Notes: generated by a model not told the origin, from the letters alone. Positions 32,444 through 41,876 are shown, counted from the first letter of the stretch. The stretch: DNA of 64,000 bases from Bradyrhizobium oligotrophicum S58 (GCF_000344805.1 NC_020453.1:4807001-4871000), one strand, 5' to 3'. Translations and numbers: made by a program.

Positions 32444-33214
32444 TCAGGCGATCACGACGTCGCCGACCACGCCGCGCAGTGCGCCGAGCGCGGGTTCCTC
32501 CGCGGCGCGCGCATCGGTGATCAGGCTGTCGATGCGCTCCGGCGCGCAATAGGCGACGCGGCTGGTCTGGCCGATCTTGCTGTGGTCGGCGAGGATCAGC
32601 ACGCGCCTGGCGGCTGCCGCCATCGCGCGGGCGACGTTGGCCTCCTCGATGTCGAAGCTGGTCGCGCCGTAGCGGTGGTCGACGCCGACCGGCGACAGCA
32701 GCGCGACGTCGGCCTGGAAGCGCTGGATCTCGGCAACAGTGGTCGAGCCGAACGTCGCCGGCAGGGTGCTGCCGAGCTCGCCGCCGAGCACGATGACGCG
32801 GTTGCTGCGCTCACTCGGGGCGCCGCCGATGATGGTCGCGACCTCGAACGAGTTGGTGACGATGGTCAGGCCCGACAAAGTCGCGAGCTCGCGGGCGAGG
32901 ATCGAGACCGTCGAGCCGACGTCGAGAAACAGCGTCTGGCCTGGGCTGACCATGCGCGCCGCCGCCTGCGCGATCCGCGTCTTCTCGGCCAGCCGCACGC
33001 GGGCGCGCACCGTGATCGGCGGCTCCGCCTCCGGCGCGATCGCGGCGACGCCGCCATGGACACGGCGAAGCTCGCCGCGCGCCTCCAGCGCCAGCACGTC
33101 GCGGCGCACGGTCTCGCGGGAGACGCCGAGATCGGTGGCGATGCGGTCGGTGGTCGCGCGACCGACGGTGGCGAGCAGCGCGCGGATGCGCTGATGGCGG
33201 TCCTCCTGCAGCAT
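32444..33214 (-). CDS. DeoR family transcriptional regulator
   Basis: 256-residue repressor. The N-terminal HTH is MLQEDRHQRIRALLATVGRA then IATDLGVSRETVRRDVLALEARGELRRVHGG, the DeoR signature. The C-terminal sugar-phosphate-isomerase-like sensor has FLDVGSTVSILARELA, TNSFEVATIIGG, VIVLGGEL and LILADHSKIGQ. The effector is probably a phosphorylated or amino metabolite. Its ATG overlaps the stop of the permease gene (TGATG), so it is the last gene of the ABC operon and probably regulates it and the divergent eutBC genes. Confidence 0.92.
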   Translation of the reverse strand: MLQEDRHQRIRALLATVGRATTDRIATDLGVSRETVRRDVLALEARGELRRVHGGVAAIAPEAEPPITVRARVRLAEKTRIAQAAARMVSPGQTLFLDVGSTVSILARELATLSGLTIVTNSFEVATIIGGAPSERSNRVIVLGGELGSTLPATFGSTTVAEIQRFQADVALLSPVGVDHRYGATSFDIEEANVARAMAAAARRVLILADHSKIGQTSRVAYCAPERIDSLITDARAAEEPALGALRGVVGDVVIA

Positions 33215-34902
33215 CAGCGACGTCCGCTCCGCGCCGCCAGCCATTTCAGCGACAGCTGCATCACCAGGGCGGCGGCGCAGACCACCGCCATGATGCAGGT
33301 CGAGAACGCCGCGGCCTGCGACACGAAGCCGGCCTCGTCGAGCCGCATGACGGAGACTGCGGCGATGCCGAGCGAGGGCGTGACCAGGAAGATGACCGCG
33401 GACAAGGTCACCATCGAGCGCATGAACAGGAAGAAGAACACGGAGACCAGCGTGGGCGACATCACGGGAACGATGACATTGGCGAGCACTTGCGCAGCGC
33501 CGCTGCCGAGGCAGGTCGCCGCCTCCTCCAGCGCCGGCGGCACTGCGCGCATGCCGGTCACCATCGTGAGGAAGCCCTGGGTATGGTAGTGATAGAAGTT
33601 GCACAGCGCGAGCAGCAAGGTCGAGCCGTACAGCACCGACAGTGGCGATCCCGCGATGTTGAAGGCGAATATGTAGGACAGGCCCAGCACGAGGCCGGGC
33701 ACGCCGACCGGCATGACGGCGACGAGATAGACGATCTTGGCCGGCCACGACGGCAGCCGGCGCAGGCCATAGACCAGCGCGAACAGCAGCAGCGTGCCGA
33801 GCCCCGCGGCGAACAGCGACACCAGGAGCGAGGTCCACAGCGGCGCGTAGCCGCCGCTCAGCGTGATGTCGTAATGCTTGAGCGTAAAGCTCAGCCGGTA
33901 CGGCCACAGCCGCATGAAGCTGGCATAGACGACGACGCCGATGACCGCGAGCACGGAGAGGGTCGAAAGGCCCGTGACGATGGACAGCGGGATGTCCCGC
34001 GCCGGCACGAAGCTCTGTTGCGGCGGCACCGCGCCCTCGGACCCGCCGCCGAACTGGCGCTGCGCCGCGACGCGCTCGATATAGACGGCGAGGCCGGTCG
34101 GCGCGAGCAGCAGCAGGCCGACCGCGGCGCCAATGCCGAACTTCATCTGCCCGGTGACCTGGTTGTAGATCTCAGTCGCCAGCACGGCATAGTCGCCGCC
34201 GATAACGGCGGCATTGCCGAAATCGGTGATGGTGACCGTGAACACGACGAAGCCGGCGCTGAGCAGGCCGAACTTCACGTTCGGCAGGGTGATGTCGACA
34301 AACTGCCGCCAGCGCCCCGCCCCCATCACCTCGGCGGCGTCGTAGTAGCGGGCGTCGGCATGGGAGAGCGCCGCTTTCAGGATCAGCACCGCCTGCGGAA
34401 GAGCATAGAGCACATCGGCGATCAGCAGACCCGGGAAGCCGTAGATGTCGATGCGCTTGCCGAGCATCCCGCTGATCAGCCCGTTGCGTCCGAGCAGGAA
34501 GATCAGTCCGAGGCCGAGCACCAGCGACGGCGCCAGCATCGGCAGCGCCAGCACCGCCGAGACGATGCGCGCACCGGGCACGCTTGTGCGGGTCATCGCA
34601 TAGGCCTGCACGAAGCCGAGGATCAGGCAGACGGCGGTCGTGGCGATGCCGAGCGTCAGGCTGTTGAGCGTCGCCTTGAGGATGCCGGGCGTGCGCAAGA
34701 GCGCGAGATAGTTGGCAAAGCCGATGCTGCCGTCGTCGGCGACCAGGCTGCGCCACAGCATCATCGTCAGCGGGAAAACGAAGAAGATGAGCAGCGCGAG
34801 GCACGGCAGCGCGATGGCGGCGGCGATCAGCAGGCGATCATTGCCGGCCCGCCGCAGGCGAAAGCTGCTGCGCTCGCCGATCTCGACGGCAGCCAGACTC
34901 AC
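33214..34902 (-). CDS. Fused two-domain ABC permease, Fbp/Phn (2-aminoethylphosphonate) type
   Basis: 562-residue inner-membrane permease with about 12 helices made of two binding-protein-dependent permease halves. The EAA loops are visible in each half: DAAEVMGAGRWRQFVDITLP in the first, and LEEAATCLGSGAAQVLANVI in the second. This fused architecture is typical of iron(III) (FbpB) and phosphonate or ethanolamine-like (PhnU/V) importers. It lies between the ATPase and DeoR genes with 4-base and 1-base overlaps. The eutBC neighbours suggest ethanolamine or a related amino alcohol as the substrate. Confidence 0.9.
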   Translation of the reverse strand: MSLAAVEIGERSSFRLRRAGNDRLLIAAAIALPCLALLIFFVFPLTMMLWRSLVADDGSIGFANYLALLRTPGILKATLNSLTLGIATTAVCLILGFVQAYAMTRTSVPGARIVSAVLALPMLAPSLVLGLGLIFLLGRNGLISGMLGKRIDIYGFPGLLIADVLYALPQAVLILKAALSHADARYYDAAEVMGAGRWRQFVDITLPNVKFGLLSAGFVVFTVTITDFGNAAVIGGDYAVLATEIYNQVTGQMKFGIGAAVGLLLLAPTGLAVYIERVAAQRQFGGGSEGAVPPQQSFVPARDIPLSIVTGLSTLSVLAVIGVVVYASFMRLWPYRLSFTLKHYDITLSGGYAPLWTSLLVSLFAAGLGTLLLFALVYGLRRLPSWPAKIVYLVAVMPVGVPGLVLGLSYIFAFNIAGSPLSVLYGSTLLLALCNFYHYHTQGFLTMVTGMRAVPPALEEAATCLGSGAAQVLANVIVPVMSPTLVSVFFFLFMRSMVTLSAVIFLVTPSLGIAAVSVMRLDEAGFVSQAAAFSTCIMAVVCAAALVMQLSLKWLAARSGRR

Positions 34903-35906
34903 GCGCGCACCCAGCCGCAGCCGGCGGCGTCGGCGGACACGGCAACCGCGGTGCCCGGCGTGACGCCGTCGACAGGACCGGTCTGCACCATCAGCTCGCG
35001 GCCCTTCCAGGCAACGCGGGTGCGGCTGATGTTGCCGAGGAAGGTGACGTCGACCACCCTCGCCTCGCCGGCGTCGAGAGGTTGAAGCCGGACATGCTCG
35101 GGACGCAGGCAGGCGAGATAGTCCGCATCGGCGCCATCAGGCCGCGAGGTCAGCAGCGCCGGCATCGCGTCGCGCACCCAGTCGGTCGGCAGCAGATTGC
35201 TGCTGCCCATGAAATCGGCGACGAACTTCGTCGCAGGGCGCAGATAGAGCTCCTGCGGCGCGCCGACCTGCTCGATGCGGCCGGCATTCAGGCAGACGAT
35301 GCGGTCGGACAGCATCATCGCCTCCTCCTGGTCGTGGGTGACCATGATGGTGGGGATGCCGAGCCTGCGCTGCAGCTCGCGGATCTCGACGCGCAGGTCC
35401 GCCCGCACCTTGGCGTCGAGTGCGGACAGCGGCTCGTCGAGCAGGATCAGCCGGGGATCGACCGCCACGGCGCGGGCCAGCGCGACGCGCTGCTGCTGGC
35501 CGCCGGAGAGCTGGTAGGGCAGCCGGTCGGCCAGATGAGGCAGCTTGATCAGCTCCAGCAACTCGGCGACGCGCGCCGTGATCCTGGCGCGATCGACCTT
35601 TCGGATGCGCATGCCGTAGCCGATATTCTCGGCCACCGTCATATTGGGGAACAGCGAGTAGGACTGGAACACGATGCCGAAGCCGCGCTCACGCGCCGGC
35701 ACCGCGCTGAGGTCCTGGCCGTCGAGCAGCAGCCGGCCAGAGTCCTGGGTCAGCAGGCCTGCGATGATGCGGAGAAGCGTGGTCTTGCCGCAGCCGCTCG
35801 GCCCGAGCAGGCAGACGAACTCGCTGCCCTCGACCTTGAGCGAGATGCGGTCGAGCGCGATGAACTCGTCGAACGTCTTGTGCAGGCGGTCGAGCTCGAG
35901 CGTCAT
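34899..35906 (-). CDS. ABC transporter ATPase, PotA/FbpC/PhnT type with TOBE domain
   Basis: 335-residue ATPase. Walker A is GPSGCGKTTLLR, the signature is LSGGQQQRVALARA, Walker B is LILLDEPLSALDAKVR, and the H-loop is MVTHDQEEAM. After about residue 240 comes a C-terminal TOBE-type beta domain (LACLRPEHVRLQPLDAGEA and VDVTFLGNISRTRV). It energises the fused permease encoded just downstream, with which it overlaps by 4 bases. It belongs to the spermidine/iron/phosphonate (CUT1-like) group, not to the LivF/LivG group seen elsewhere in the window. Confidence 0.93.
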   Translation of the reverse strand: MTLELDRLHKTFDEFIALDRISLKVEGSEFVCLLGPSGCGKTTLLRIIAGLLTQDSGRLLLDGQDLSAVPARERGFGIVFQSYSLFPNMTVAENIGYGMRIRKVDRARITARVAELLELIKLPHLADRLPYQLSGGQQQRVALARAVAVDPRLILLDEPLSALDAKVRADLRVEIRELQRRLGIPTIMVTHDQEEAMMLSDRIVCLNAGRIEQVGAPQELYLRPATKFVADFMGSSNLLPTDWVRDAMPALLTSRPDGADADYLACLRPEHVRLQPLDAGEARVVDVTFLGNISRTRVAWKGRELMVQTGPVDGVTPGTAVAVSADAAGCGWVRA

Positions 35907-35918
35907 GGCGGCCCCCGC

Positions 35919-36926
35919 TCAGCGGCCGATGCTGGTCTGCCAGTTTTTCAGGATGCCGTCGCGCTCCTTGGCCGAGCGGGTGAAATCGATCGGATACACC
36001 GCCTTGGCGACATCGGCCGGGAAGCCCGCGGTCTGCGCCGCCTTCGACGGCGCGGTGCCGGCGATGGTCACGAGCTCCTTGTAGCTGGTGTAGAGCGCGG
36101 CGGCCTTGGGCGACAGCGTCCAGTCGAGGAAGCGCTTGGCGTCGGCCTTGTTCCTGGCCGCCTTCATCAACCCGGAGGCCTCGAGCTCATAACCGGCACC
36201 GTCGGTCGGGATCACCATCTTGATCGGAAAGCCCTCCTCGATCGACTTGATCGCGGCGAAGGCGAGCGAGCCGCCGATCGCGAATTCGCCGCTACGCGCG
36301 GCCTTGCAGGGCCGCGAGCCGGACTTGATGTATTGGGCGACGTTGCCGTCGAGGGCTTTCAGGAACTGCCAGCCCTTCTCCTCGCCCTGCGACTGCAGGA
36401 TGCCGGCGACCTGCATGTAGCCGGTGCCGGACGAGACCGGGTTCGGCAGCACCACCTCGCCCTTGTAGACGGGGTTGGTGAGATCCTTCCACGACGTCGG
36501 CATCGGCAGGTTCTTTGCCTTCAGCACCTCGGTGTTGACGCAGAACGCGGTGACATACCCGGTCGCAGCGAACCAGCTCGAATCGGCGCCCTTGGCGGAG
36601 GCCGGCAGCTTGTCGGCGCCCTTCGGCTCGTAGGGTTCGATGAGCGCAGTGATGCGTGGATCGAGCATGTTGGTGACGGCCCAGCCCCAGATCACGTCAT
36701 GCTGCGGATTGCCGGCCTCGGCGATGATGCGGGCGCCGAGGTCGCCGGTCGACAGCCGGAGCACCTTGAGATCGACGTCGGGCATCGCGGTCTTGGCCGC
36801 CTTCACGTAGTCGGCGATCTCGTCCTCTTCCAGCGCCGTGTAGACCGTTACCGTCCCCGCCTGTGCCACGGCGCCGAGCAGAAGCAGAGCGAGACTGGCG
36901 GAAAGGCCTTTCAACAGCTGCGACAT
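35919..36926 (-). CDS. ABC transporter substrate-binding protein, Fbp/PhnS type
   Basis: 335-residue periplasmic binding protein. The signal peptide is residues 1-23 (LSASLALLLLGAVAQA). The mature part begins GTVTVYTALEEDEIADYVKA, the start of the Fe(III)/2-aminoethylphosphonate-type binding family (SBP_bac_6/8). FCVNTEVLKAKNLPMPTSWKDL and the ASGLMKAARNKADAKRFLDWTLS block fit PhnS-like proteins. The start at 36926 gives the signal peptide; GGGGGACAGG upstream serves as ribosome site. It is the first gene of the ABC-DeoR operon and divergent from eutB across 287 bp. The ligand is not proven. Confidence 0.9.
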   Translation of the reverse strand: MSQLLKGLSASLALLLLGAVAQAGTVTVYTALEEDEIADYVKAAKTAMPDVDLKVLRLSTGDLGARIIAEAGNPQHDVIWGWAVTNMLDPRITALIEPYEPKGADKLPASAKGADSSWFAATGYVTAFCVNTEVLKAKNLPMPTSWKDLTNPVYKGEVVLPNPVSSGTGYMQVAGILQSQGEEKGWQFLKALDGNVAQYIKSGSRPCKAARSGEFAIGGSLAFAAIKSIEEGFPIKMVIPTDGAGYELEASGLMKAARNKADAKRFLDWTLSPKAAALYTSYKELVTIAGTAPSKAAQTAGFPADVAKAVYPIDFTRSAKERDGILKNWQTSIGR

Positions 36927-36979
36927 GATCCTGTCCCCCGGAGGTTGCGGCGCGGGCCAGATCCCGCGCGGCGGCCTGT

Positions 36980-37047
36980 GCATTTGAGTGATTATTTGCA
37001 AATTTGTGGAACCGCGTCTACGCTGATTGCGCATATGTCGTGCAAAT
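36980..37047. promoter_or_regulatory. Candidate operator region between the ABC operon and eutBC
   Basis: The intergenic stretch has a palindrome ATTTGCAAAT at 36994-37003, with similar words GCATTTGA near 36980 and TGCAAAT at 37041-37047. The surroundings are AT-rich in a GC-rich genome. A regulator such as the DeoR protein encoded at 32444-33214 could bind here and control both directions. The repeats are seen; the binding is a guess. Confidence 0.35.
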
Positions 37048-37213
37048 CAGCAGATGCCTACGATGCAGGCATCGTCGGTCGGCAGTGCGCCCGCCTCGCG
37101 TGCTGCGCTTCGCGCACGCGGTTTGCAGGCACCAAAACGCGCGGGCGTTTGTTTGCGATGACGACACCTGCCGCTGGTAGTCACCCAGTGTGACGAGACA
37201 GGACAGAAGGCCG

Positions 37214-38599
37214 ATGAGTTTTTCACACACGCTGGGCGGCACGATTTATCGCTTCAACGATCTCAAGACGCTGCTCGCGAAGGCGACGCCGTTGCGCTCG
37301 GGCGATGTGCTGGCTGGCCTCGCGGCGCAGAATGCGGCCGAGCGCGTCGCGGCGCGGATGGCGCTCGCCGATCTGCCGCTGCGTCACTTTCTCAACGAGA
37401 CCGTCATTCCCTATGAGAGCGACGAGGTCACGCGGCTGATCGTCGACCAGCATGACGGCAACGCCTTCGCTGCTGTCGCGAGCCTCACGGTCGGCGCTTT
37501 CCGCGAATGGCTGCTGTCGGATGCGACCGACGCGGCGACGCTCGCTGCAGTGTCGCCCGGCCTCACGCCGGAGATGGTCGCGGCCGTCTGCAAGATCATG
37601 CGGCTGCAGGACCTCGTCACGGTCGCCGCCAAATGCGAGGTCGTCACCCGCTTCCGCTGCACCATCGGCCTTCCGGGGCGGATGTCGACGCGGCTGCAGC
37701 CCAATCATCCGCTCGATGATCCCAAGGGCGTGGCGGCCTCCATCCTCGACGGCCTGATGTATGGCGTCGGCGATGCCACCATCGGCATCAACCCGGCGAG
37801 CGACGACGTCGACACCATGGTGCGGCTGCTCGACATGATCGACGCGTTGCGTCTCGCGTCGAACGCACCGATCCAGTCCTGCGTGCTGGCGCATGTCACG
37901 ACCGCGCTGAAGGCGATCGAGCGCCGCGCGCCGGTCGATCTCGTGTTCCAGTCGCTCGCCGGCACCGAGGAGGCCAATCGCGGCTTCGGCATCACGCTGT
38001 CATTGCTCGACGAGGTGCTGGCCGCAGCTGAAAGCCTGCAGCGCTGTCCTCCCGGCGGCAATGTGATGTATTTCGAGACCGGACAAGGCAGCGAGCTGTC
38101 ATCAGCCGGACATTCCGGCGTCGATCAGCAGACCTTGGAGGCCCGCTGCTACGCGGTGGCGCGGCGCTACCGGCCGCTGCTGGTCAACACCGTGGTCGGC
38201 TTCATCGGCCCGGAATATCTCTACGACGGCAAGCAGATCATGCGCGCGGGGCTGGAAGACCATTTCTGCGGCAAGCTGCTGGGACTGCCGATGGGCTGCG
38301 ACGTCTGCTACACCAACCACGCCGAGGCCGACCAGGACGATATGGACGCCCTGCTCACGCTGCTCGGCGTCGCCGGCTGCACCTACATCATGGGTGTGCC
38401 CGGCGCCGACGACATCATGCTGAACTATCAGAGCACGTCGTTCCATGACGCGCTCTATGTCCGCAAGGTGCTGGGCAAGCGCGCGGCGCCGGAGTTCGAA
38501 GCGTGGCTGGCTGCCACCGGCATCAGCGACATCAAAGGCGAACTGAGCTTCGAGCCGGCGCGGCTGATGCCCTCCCTGCCGTTGCTGGAGGCCAAGTGA
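37214..38599 (+). CDS. eutB: Ethanolamine ammonia-lyase large subunit
   Basis: 461-residue catalytic subunit that, with EutC and adenosylcobalamin, splits ethanolamine to acetaldehyde and ammonia. Family blocks include SGDVLAGLAAQNAAERVAAR, LNPNHPLDDP-like LQPNHPLDDPKGVAASILDG, YGVGDATIGINPASDD, LVFQSLAGTEEANRGFGI (with the substrate-binding Glu) and NVMYFETGQGSELS, whose Glu contacts substrate in EutB. The barrel end MGCDVCYTNHAEADQDDMD is intact. Length matches E. coli EutB. The ATG at 37214 follows GAAGGCCG; TGATG overlap couples it to eutC. No microcompartment, EutA or aldehyde dehydrogenase gene is adjacent. Confidence 0.96.
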   Translation: MSFSHTLGGTIYRFNDLKTLLAKATPLRSGDVLAGLAAQNAAERVAARMALADLPLRHFLNETVIPYESDEVTRLIVDQHDGNAFAAVASLTVGAFREWLLSDATDAATLAAVSPGLTPEMVAAVCKIMRLQDLVTVAAKCEVVTRFRCTIGLPGRMSTRLQPNHPLDDPKGVAASILDGLMYGVGDATIGINPASDDVDTMVRLLDMIDALRLASNAPIQSCVLAHVTTALKAIERRAPVDLVFQSLAGTEEANRGFGITLSLLDEVLAAAESLQRCPPGGNVMYFETGQGSELSSAGHSGVDQQTLEARCYAVARRYRPLLVNTVVGFIGPEYLYDGKQIMRAGLEDHFCGKLLGLPMGCDVCYTNHAEADQDDMDALLTLLGVAGCTYIMGVPGADDIMLNYQSTSFHDALYVRKVLGKRAAPEFEAWLAATGISDIKGELSFEPARLMPSLPLLEAK

Positions 38600-39384
38600 T
38601 GAGCGGCTCCGACGACAGCACGCCGGCAACATCGGCCTCAGACGATTGGAACTGGCTGTCGCGCTACACCGAGGCGCGCATCGCATTGGGCCGCTGTGGT
38701 CCCGGCGTGCCGACGTCCGCCCATCTCGGCTTCCAGGCGGCACATGCCGAGGCCCGCGATGCCGTGCTGAAGCCGTTCGACGCCGAAGGCTTTGCCGCCG
38801 AGGTCGCCGCACGCGGCTGGCCGGCGCTGGCCGTGCATAGCCGCGCCGCCGACCGCAGCATCTATCTGCAACGCCCCGACGCAGGCCGCCTGCTCTCGCC
38901 TGTATCAGAAGCGCTGCTGTCGGAGCCGCGCGCATCCGCCGACATCGTGCTGGTGATCGCCGATGGATTGAGCAGCCGCGCCGTGCAGGTCAACGCCCTG
39001 CCCGTGCTCGATCCGCTGATGCCGCGTCTCACGGCAAGCGGCCGGCGGCTGTCACCGGTCATCGTGGCATCGCAAGGACGCGTCGCGCTTGCCGATCACA
39101 TCGGCGAGCTGTTGGGCGCGTCAGCCTCGATCATCCTGATCGGCGAGCGGCCGGGCCTGAGCGCCGCCGACTCGCTCGGCCTCTACCTCACCTGGATGCC
39201 GCGCCGCGGCCGCGTCGATTCCGAACGCAACTGCATCTCCAATGTCCGCCAGGGCGGGCTCGCGCCTGCCGATGCCGCGGTCCAGGCCGCCGAACTGATC
39301 GAACGCATGTTCCGGCATCAGGCGGCCGGGGTCGGCCTCGCCCGGCTGCCGCAACTGCCGCCGCCCGAGGGAGACGGCGTGTGA
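38599..39384 (+). CDS. eutC: Ethanolamine ammonia-lyase small subunit
   Basis: 261-residue light chain that completes the B12-binding site of ethanolamine ammonia-lyase. Recognisable blocks are TEARIALGRCGPGVPTSAHL then FQAAHAEARDAV, the B12-contact region DIVLVIADGLSSRAVQVNAL, ILIGERPGLSAADSLGLYLT and SERNCISNVRQGGL. The ATG lies within the eutB stop (TGATG). The N-terminus has about 17 Ser/Thr/Asp-rich residues before the conserved core. The next gene is convergent, so this ends the two-gene operon. Confidence 0.95.
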   Translation: MSGSDDSTPATSASDDWNWLSRYTEARIALGRCGPGVPTSAHLGFQAAHAEARDAVLKPFDAEGFAAEVAARGWPALAVHSRAADRSIYLQRPDAGRLLSPVSEALLSEPRASADIVLVIADGLSSRAVQVNALPVLDPLMPRLTASGRRLSPVIVASQGRVALADHIGELLGASASIILIGERPGLSAADSLGLYLTWMPRRGRVDSERNCISNVRQGGLAPADAAVQAAELIERMFRHQAAGVGLARLPQLPPPEGDGV

Positions 39385-39407
39385 TGATGCGGACGACAGG
39401 CGAAACA

Positions 39408-40127
39408 TCACACCGCGCAATAGCGATCCTGAATGTCCTTGTCGGCCAGCAGGGCCGCGGCGCTGCTCTCGTGCACCACCTCGCCCTGGTCGATGATGAC
39501 AGCGCGATCGGCGAGCCGCAGCGCCCATTCGACGTTCTGCTCGACCAGCAGCAGCGTCTTGCCCTGGTCGCGCAGCCGGCGGAACAGCACGCCCATCTCC
39601 TCGACCAGCACCGGCATGATGCCTTCCGACGGCTCGTCGAGCAGCACCATGCGCGGCCGCGCGATCAGGGCGCGGGCAATCGCCAGCATCTGCTGCTCGC
39701 CGCCGGAGAGCGTGACGCCCTCCTGGTCCAGCCGCTCGTTCAATCGTGGAAAAGTCTCCGCAATCTCGGCGAACGCAGCCCGCTCGTCGATCTCGGCCTT
39801 GGCTGCGACGAGCCCGAGCCGCAAATTCTCCCGCACCGACAGACCCGGCACGATGCGGCGCTCCTCGGGCACGTAAGCAAGACCGAGATGAAAGCGCCGA
39901 TGCGCCGCGAGCGGCAGCAGGTCCTGCCCAGCGAAGCGCACGCGGCCCTCGGCCTTCGGCATCAGGCCCATGACGGTACGCAATGTCGTAGTCTTGCCGG
40001 CGCCGTTGCGGCCGACGAGCGCAACCACCTCGCCCTCGTTCACGCGCAGCGATATGCCGTGCAGGACATGGCTGGCGCCATACCAGGCCTGAACGCCGTC
40101 GAGCTCGAGCAACGCGGTCTCAGCCAT
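39408..40127 (-). CDS. livF: LivF-type ABC transporter ATP-binding protein (second system)
   Basis: 239-residue ATPase. Walker A is GRNGAGKTTT, the signature is LSGGEQQMLAIARA, Walker B is MVLLDEPSEGIMP, and the H-loop is LLVEQNVEWAL. The start at 40127 (MAETALLELDGVQAWYGASH) gives the standard LivF N-terminus and overlaps the livG 3' end by 8 bases. It is the last gene of an eight-gene minus-strand transcript that begins with the molybdenum hydroxylase genes. It is distinct in sequence from the LivF at 2710-3456. Confidence 0.93.
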   Translation of the reverse strand: MAETALLELDGVQAWYGASHVLHGISLRVNEGEVVALVGRNGAGKTTTLRTVMGLMPKAEGRVRFAGQDLLPLAAHRRFHLGLAYVPEERRIVPGLSVRENLRLGLVAAKAEIDERAAFAEIAETFPRLNERLDQEGVTLSGGEQQMLAIARALIARPRMVLLDEPSEGIMPVLVEEMGVLFRRLRDQGKTLLLVEQNVEWALRLADRAVIIDQGEVVHESSAAALLADKDIQDRYCAV

Positions 40128-40875
40128 AGCCTTCACTCTGTCCCAGATAGACCCGGCGCACGTCGGGGTTGGATCGGATGTCCTCCGGCTTGCCATCCGC
40201 AAGAAGCCGGCCATGGTGTAGCACCAGCACCCGCTGGCTCAGGCCCAGCACCATCTTCATCTTGTGCTCGACCAGCAGCACCGTGCGCCGCTCGGCCAAT
40301 CGCTCGAGCAGCGCGACCATCTCCTTGGTCTCTTCCGGGCCCATGCCGGCGGTCGGCTCGTCCAGCAGCAGCAGCTCCGGCTCGGACACCAGAGCGATCG
40401 CGATCTCCAACGCGCGCTGCTGGCCATGCGCGAGAAATTTCGCCAGCTCGCCGCGCTTGCCGATCAGGCCCACAGACGTCAGCGCCGCGTCGGCGCGCTC
40501 ACTCAGCTCGACCAGATCCGCGCGCTTGCGCCAGATGTCATAGCTCACGCGCATCGCCTGCGCCGCGACGCGGACGTTCTCATGCACCGAGAGGTCCGGA
40601 AAGATGTTGGTGATCTGATACGACCGCGAGATGCCCTGATGCACAAAGCGATGCTGCGGCAAGCCGTTCAACTCGCGGCCCTTGAAGCGCAAGGTGCCGC
40701 TGCTCGGCGACAGCGTGCCCGACAGGATGTTGAAGAACGTGCTCTTGCCGGCGCCGTTCGGCCCGATGATCGAGGTCAGCTCGCCCGCCGCGAACGCGAC
40801 GGAGATGCCTTCGAGCGCGACGAAGCCGCCGAAGCGGCGGCCGATCCCGTCCGCGCGCAACAATTCGGTGCTCAT
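40120..40875 (-). CDS. livG: LivG-type ABC transporter ATP-binding protein (second system)
   Basis: 251-residue ATPase: Walker A GPNGAGKSTFFN, the LivG-type signature LAHGQQRALEIAIAL, Walker B LLLLDEPTAGMGPEE, H-loop LLVEHKM. The start at 40875 (MSTELLRADGIGRRFGG) overlaps the livM stop by four bases. This group (with RFGG-x-x-AL) often serves urea, amide or aromatic-acid HAAT importers as well as leucine ones. Here it lies in one transcript with a molybdenum hydroxylase. Confidence 0.93.
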   Translation of the reverse strand: MSTELLRADGIGRRFGGFVALEGISVAFAAGELTSIIGPNGAGKSTFFNILSGTLSPSSGTLRFKGRELNGLPQHRFVHQGISRSYQITNIFPDLSVHENVRVAAQAMRVSYDIWRKRADLVELSERADAALTSVGLIGKRGELAKFLAHGQQRALEIAIALVSEPELLLLDEPTAGMGPEETKEMVALLERLAERRTVLLVEHKMKMVLGLSQRVLVLHHGRLLADGKPEDIRSNPDVRRVYLGQSEGYG

Positions 40876-41876
40876 CGCCGCTCCCTCGCCGCCGGCAGCG
40901 CGTCCAGGAAGGTGCCCCAGATGCCCTTGGGCAGGAACAGCACGAACACGACGAAGATGGCGCCGACGACGATCTGCCAATGCGGCGTCCACACCGAGAC
41001 AACGTCCTCCAGGATCAGGAAGGTGGCGGCGCCGATGAACGGCCCGAAGAAGCTGCGGGCGCCTCCCAGCAGCACCATCATCACGATCATGCCGGAGGTC
41101 TGGTAGTGCAGGATGTCGAGCGGGACGATCGACAGATGCAGCGCCGACATGCAGCCGCCGACCGCGGAGATCGCGCCCGACAGCATGAACACGATCAGCT
41201 TGCAGCGCTCGACGTCATAGCCGCAGGCCCGCGCACGCTGCTCGTTCTCACGGATCGCTTCGATGACGGCGCCGAACGGCGAGTTGAGGATGCGCGACTG
41301 CACCCAGATCGCGAGCGCCGCGAGGGACATCAGGACATAGTATTTGTTGAGCGGATCGAGGAAGTTGATCTGCACTCCGAACAGATTGATGTGATCGACC
41401 GTAAAGCCGCGCAGCCCGTTCTCGCCGCCGGTGAAGGACGAGGCCTGCAGCGCGACATAGTAGACGAGCTGCGCCAGCGCGAGCGTCACCATCGAGAAAT
41501 AGATGCCGCGGGTGCGCGTCGAGATCGTGCCGATCACTGCGGCGAGCACTGTGCTCGCTGCGATCGCCAGCGGCACCGCGGCGAACCAGGGCAATCCCCA
41601 GCGGCCGATGACGATGCCGGTCAGATACGCGCCGGTGCCGAAGAATGCGGCGTGGCCGAACGACAGCAGCCCGGTGTAGCCGAACAGCAGATTGTAGCCC
41701 ATCACCACGACGCCGTAGATCAAGACGTTGACCGCAAGCGCCTTCGACGGCAACAGCCATGGCAGCAGCGCAAGTGCTGCGATCGAGACCAGCACGCGAT
41801 GATCGGAAAGGATCGCGACGAGCCGCTGGGCTTGAGGAAGCGGCGGTGCTTCGCCGGCCGACTGCACCGTCATCAC
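40872..41876 (-). CDS. livM: LivM-type ABC transporter permease (second system)
   Basis: 334-residue permease with about ten hydrophobic helices. The diagnostic block is YGVVVMGYNLLFGYTGLLSFGHAAFFG (compare LivM YGGLLSFGHA). Also present are the LivM loop IRENEQRARACGYDVERCKL and the end region LLGGARSFFGPFIGAATFLIL. The N-terminal 35 residues are polar and cytoplasmic. It overlaps livH and livG by four bases each, so the four transport genes are translated together. Confidence 0.93.
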   Translation of the reverse strand: MMTVQSAGEAPPLPQAQRLVAILSDHRVLVSIAALALLPWLLPSKALAVNVLIYGVVVMGYNLLFGYTGLLSFGHAAFFGTGAYLTGIVIGRWGLPWFAAVPLAIAASTVLAAVIGTISTRTRGIYFSMVTLALAQLVYYVALQASSFTGGENGLRGFTVDHINLFGVQINFLDPLNKYYVLMSLAALAIWVQSRILNSPFGAVIEAIRENEQRARACGYDVERCKLIVFMLSGAISAVGGCMSALHLSIVPLDILHYQTSGMIVMMVLLGGARSFFGPFIGAATFLILEDVVSVWTPHWQIVVGAIFVVFVLFLPKGIWGTFLDALPAARERR

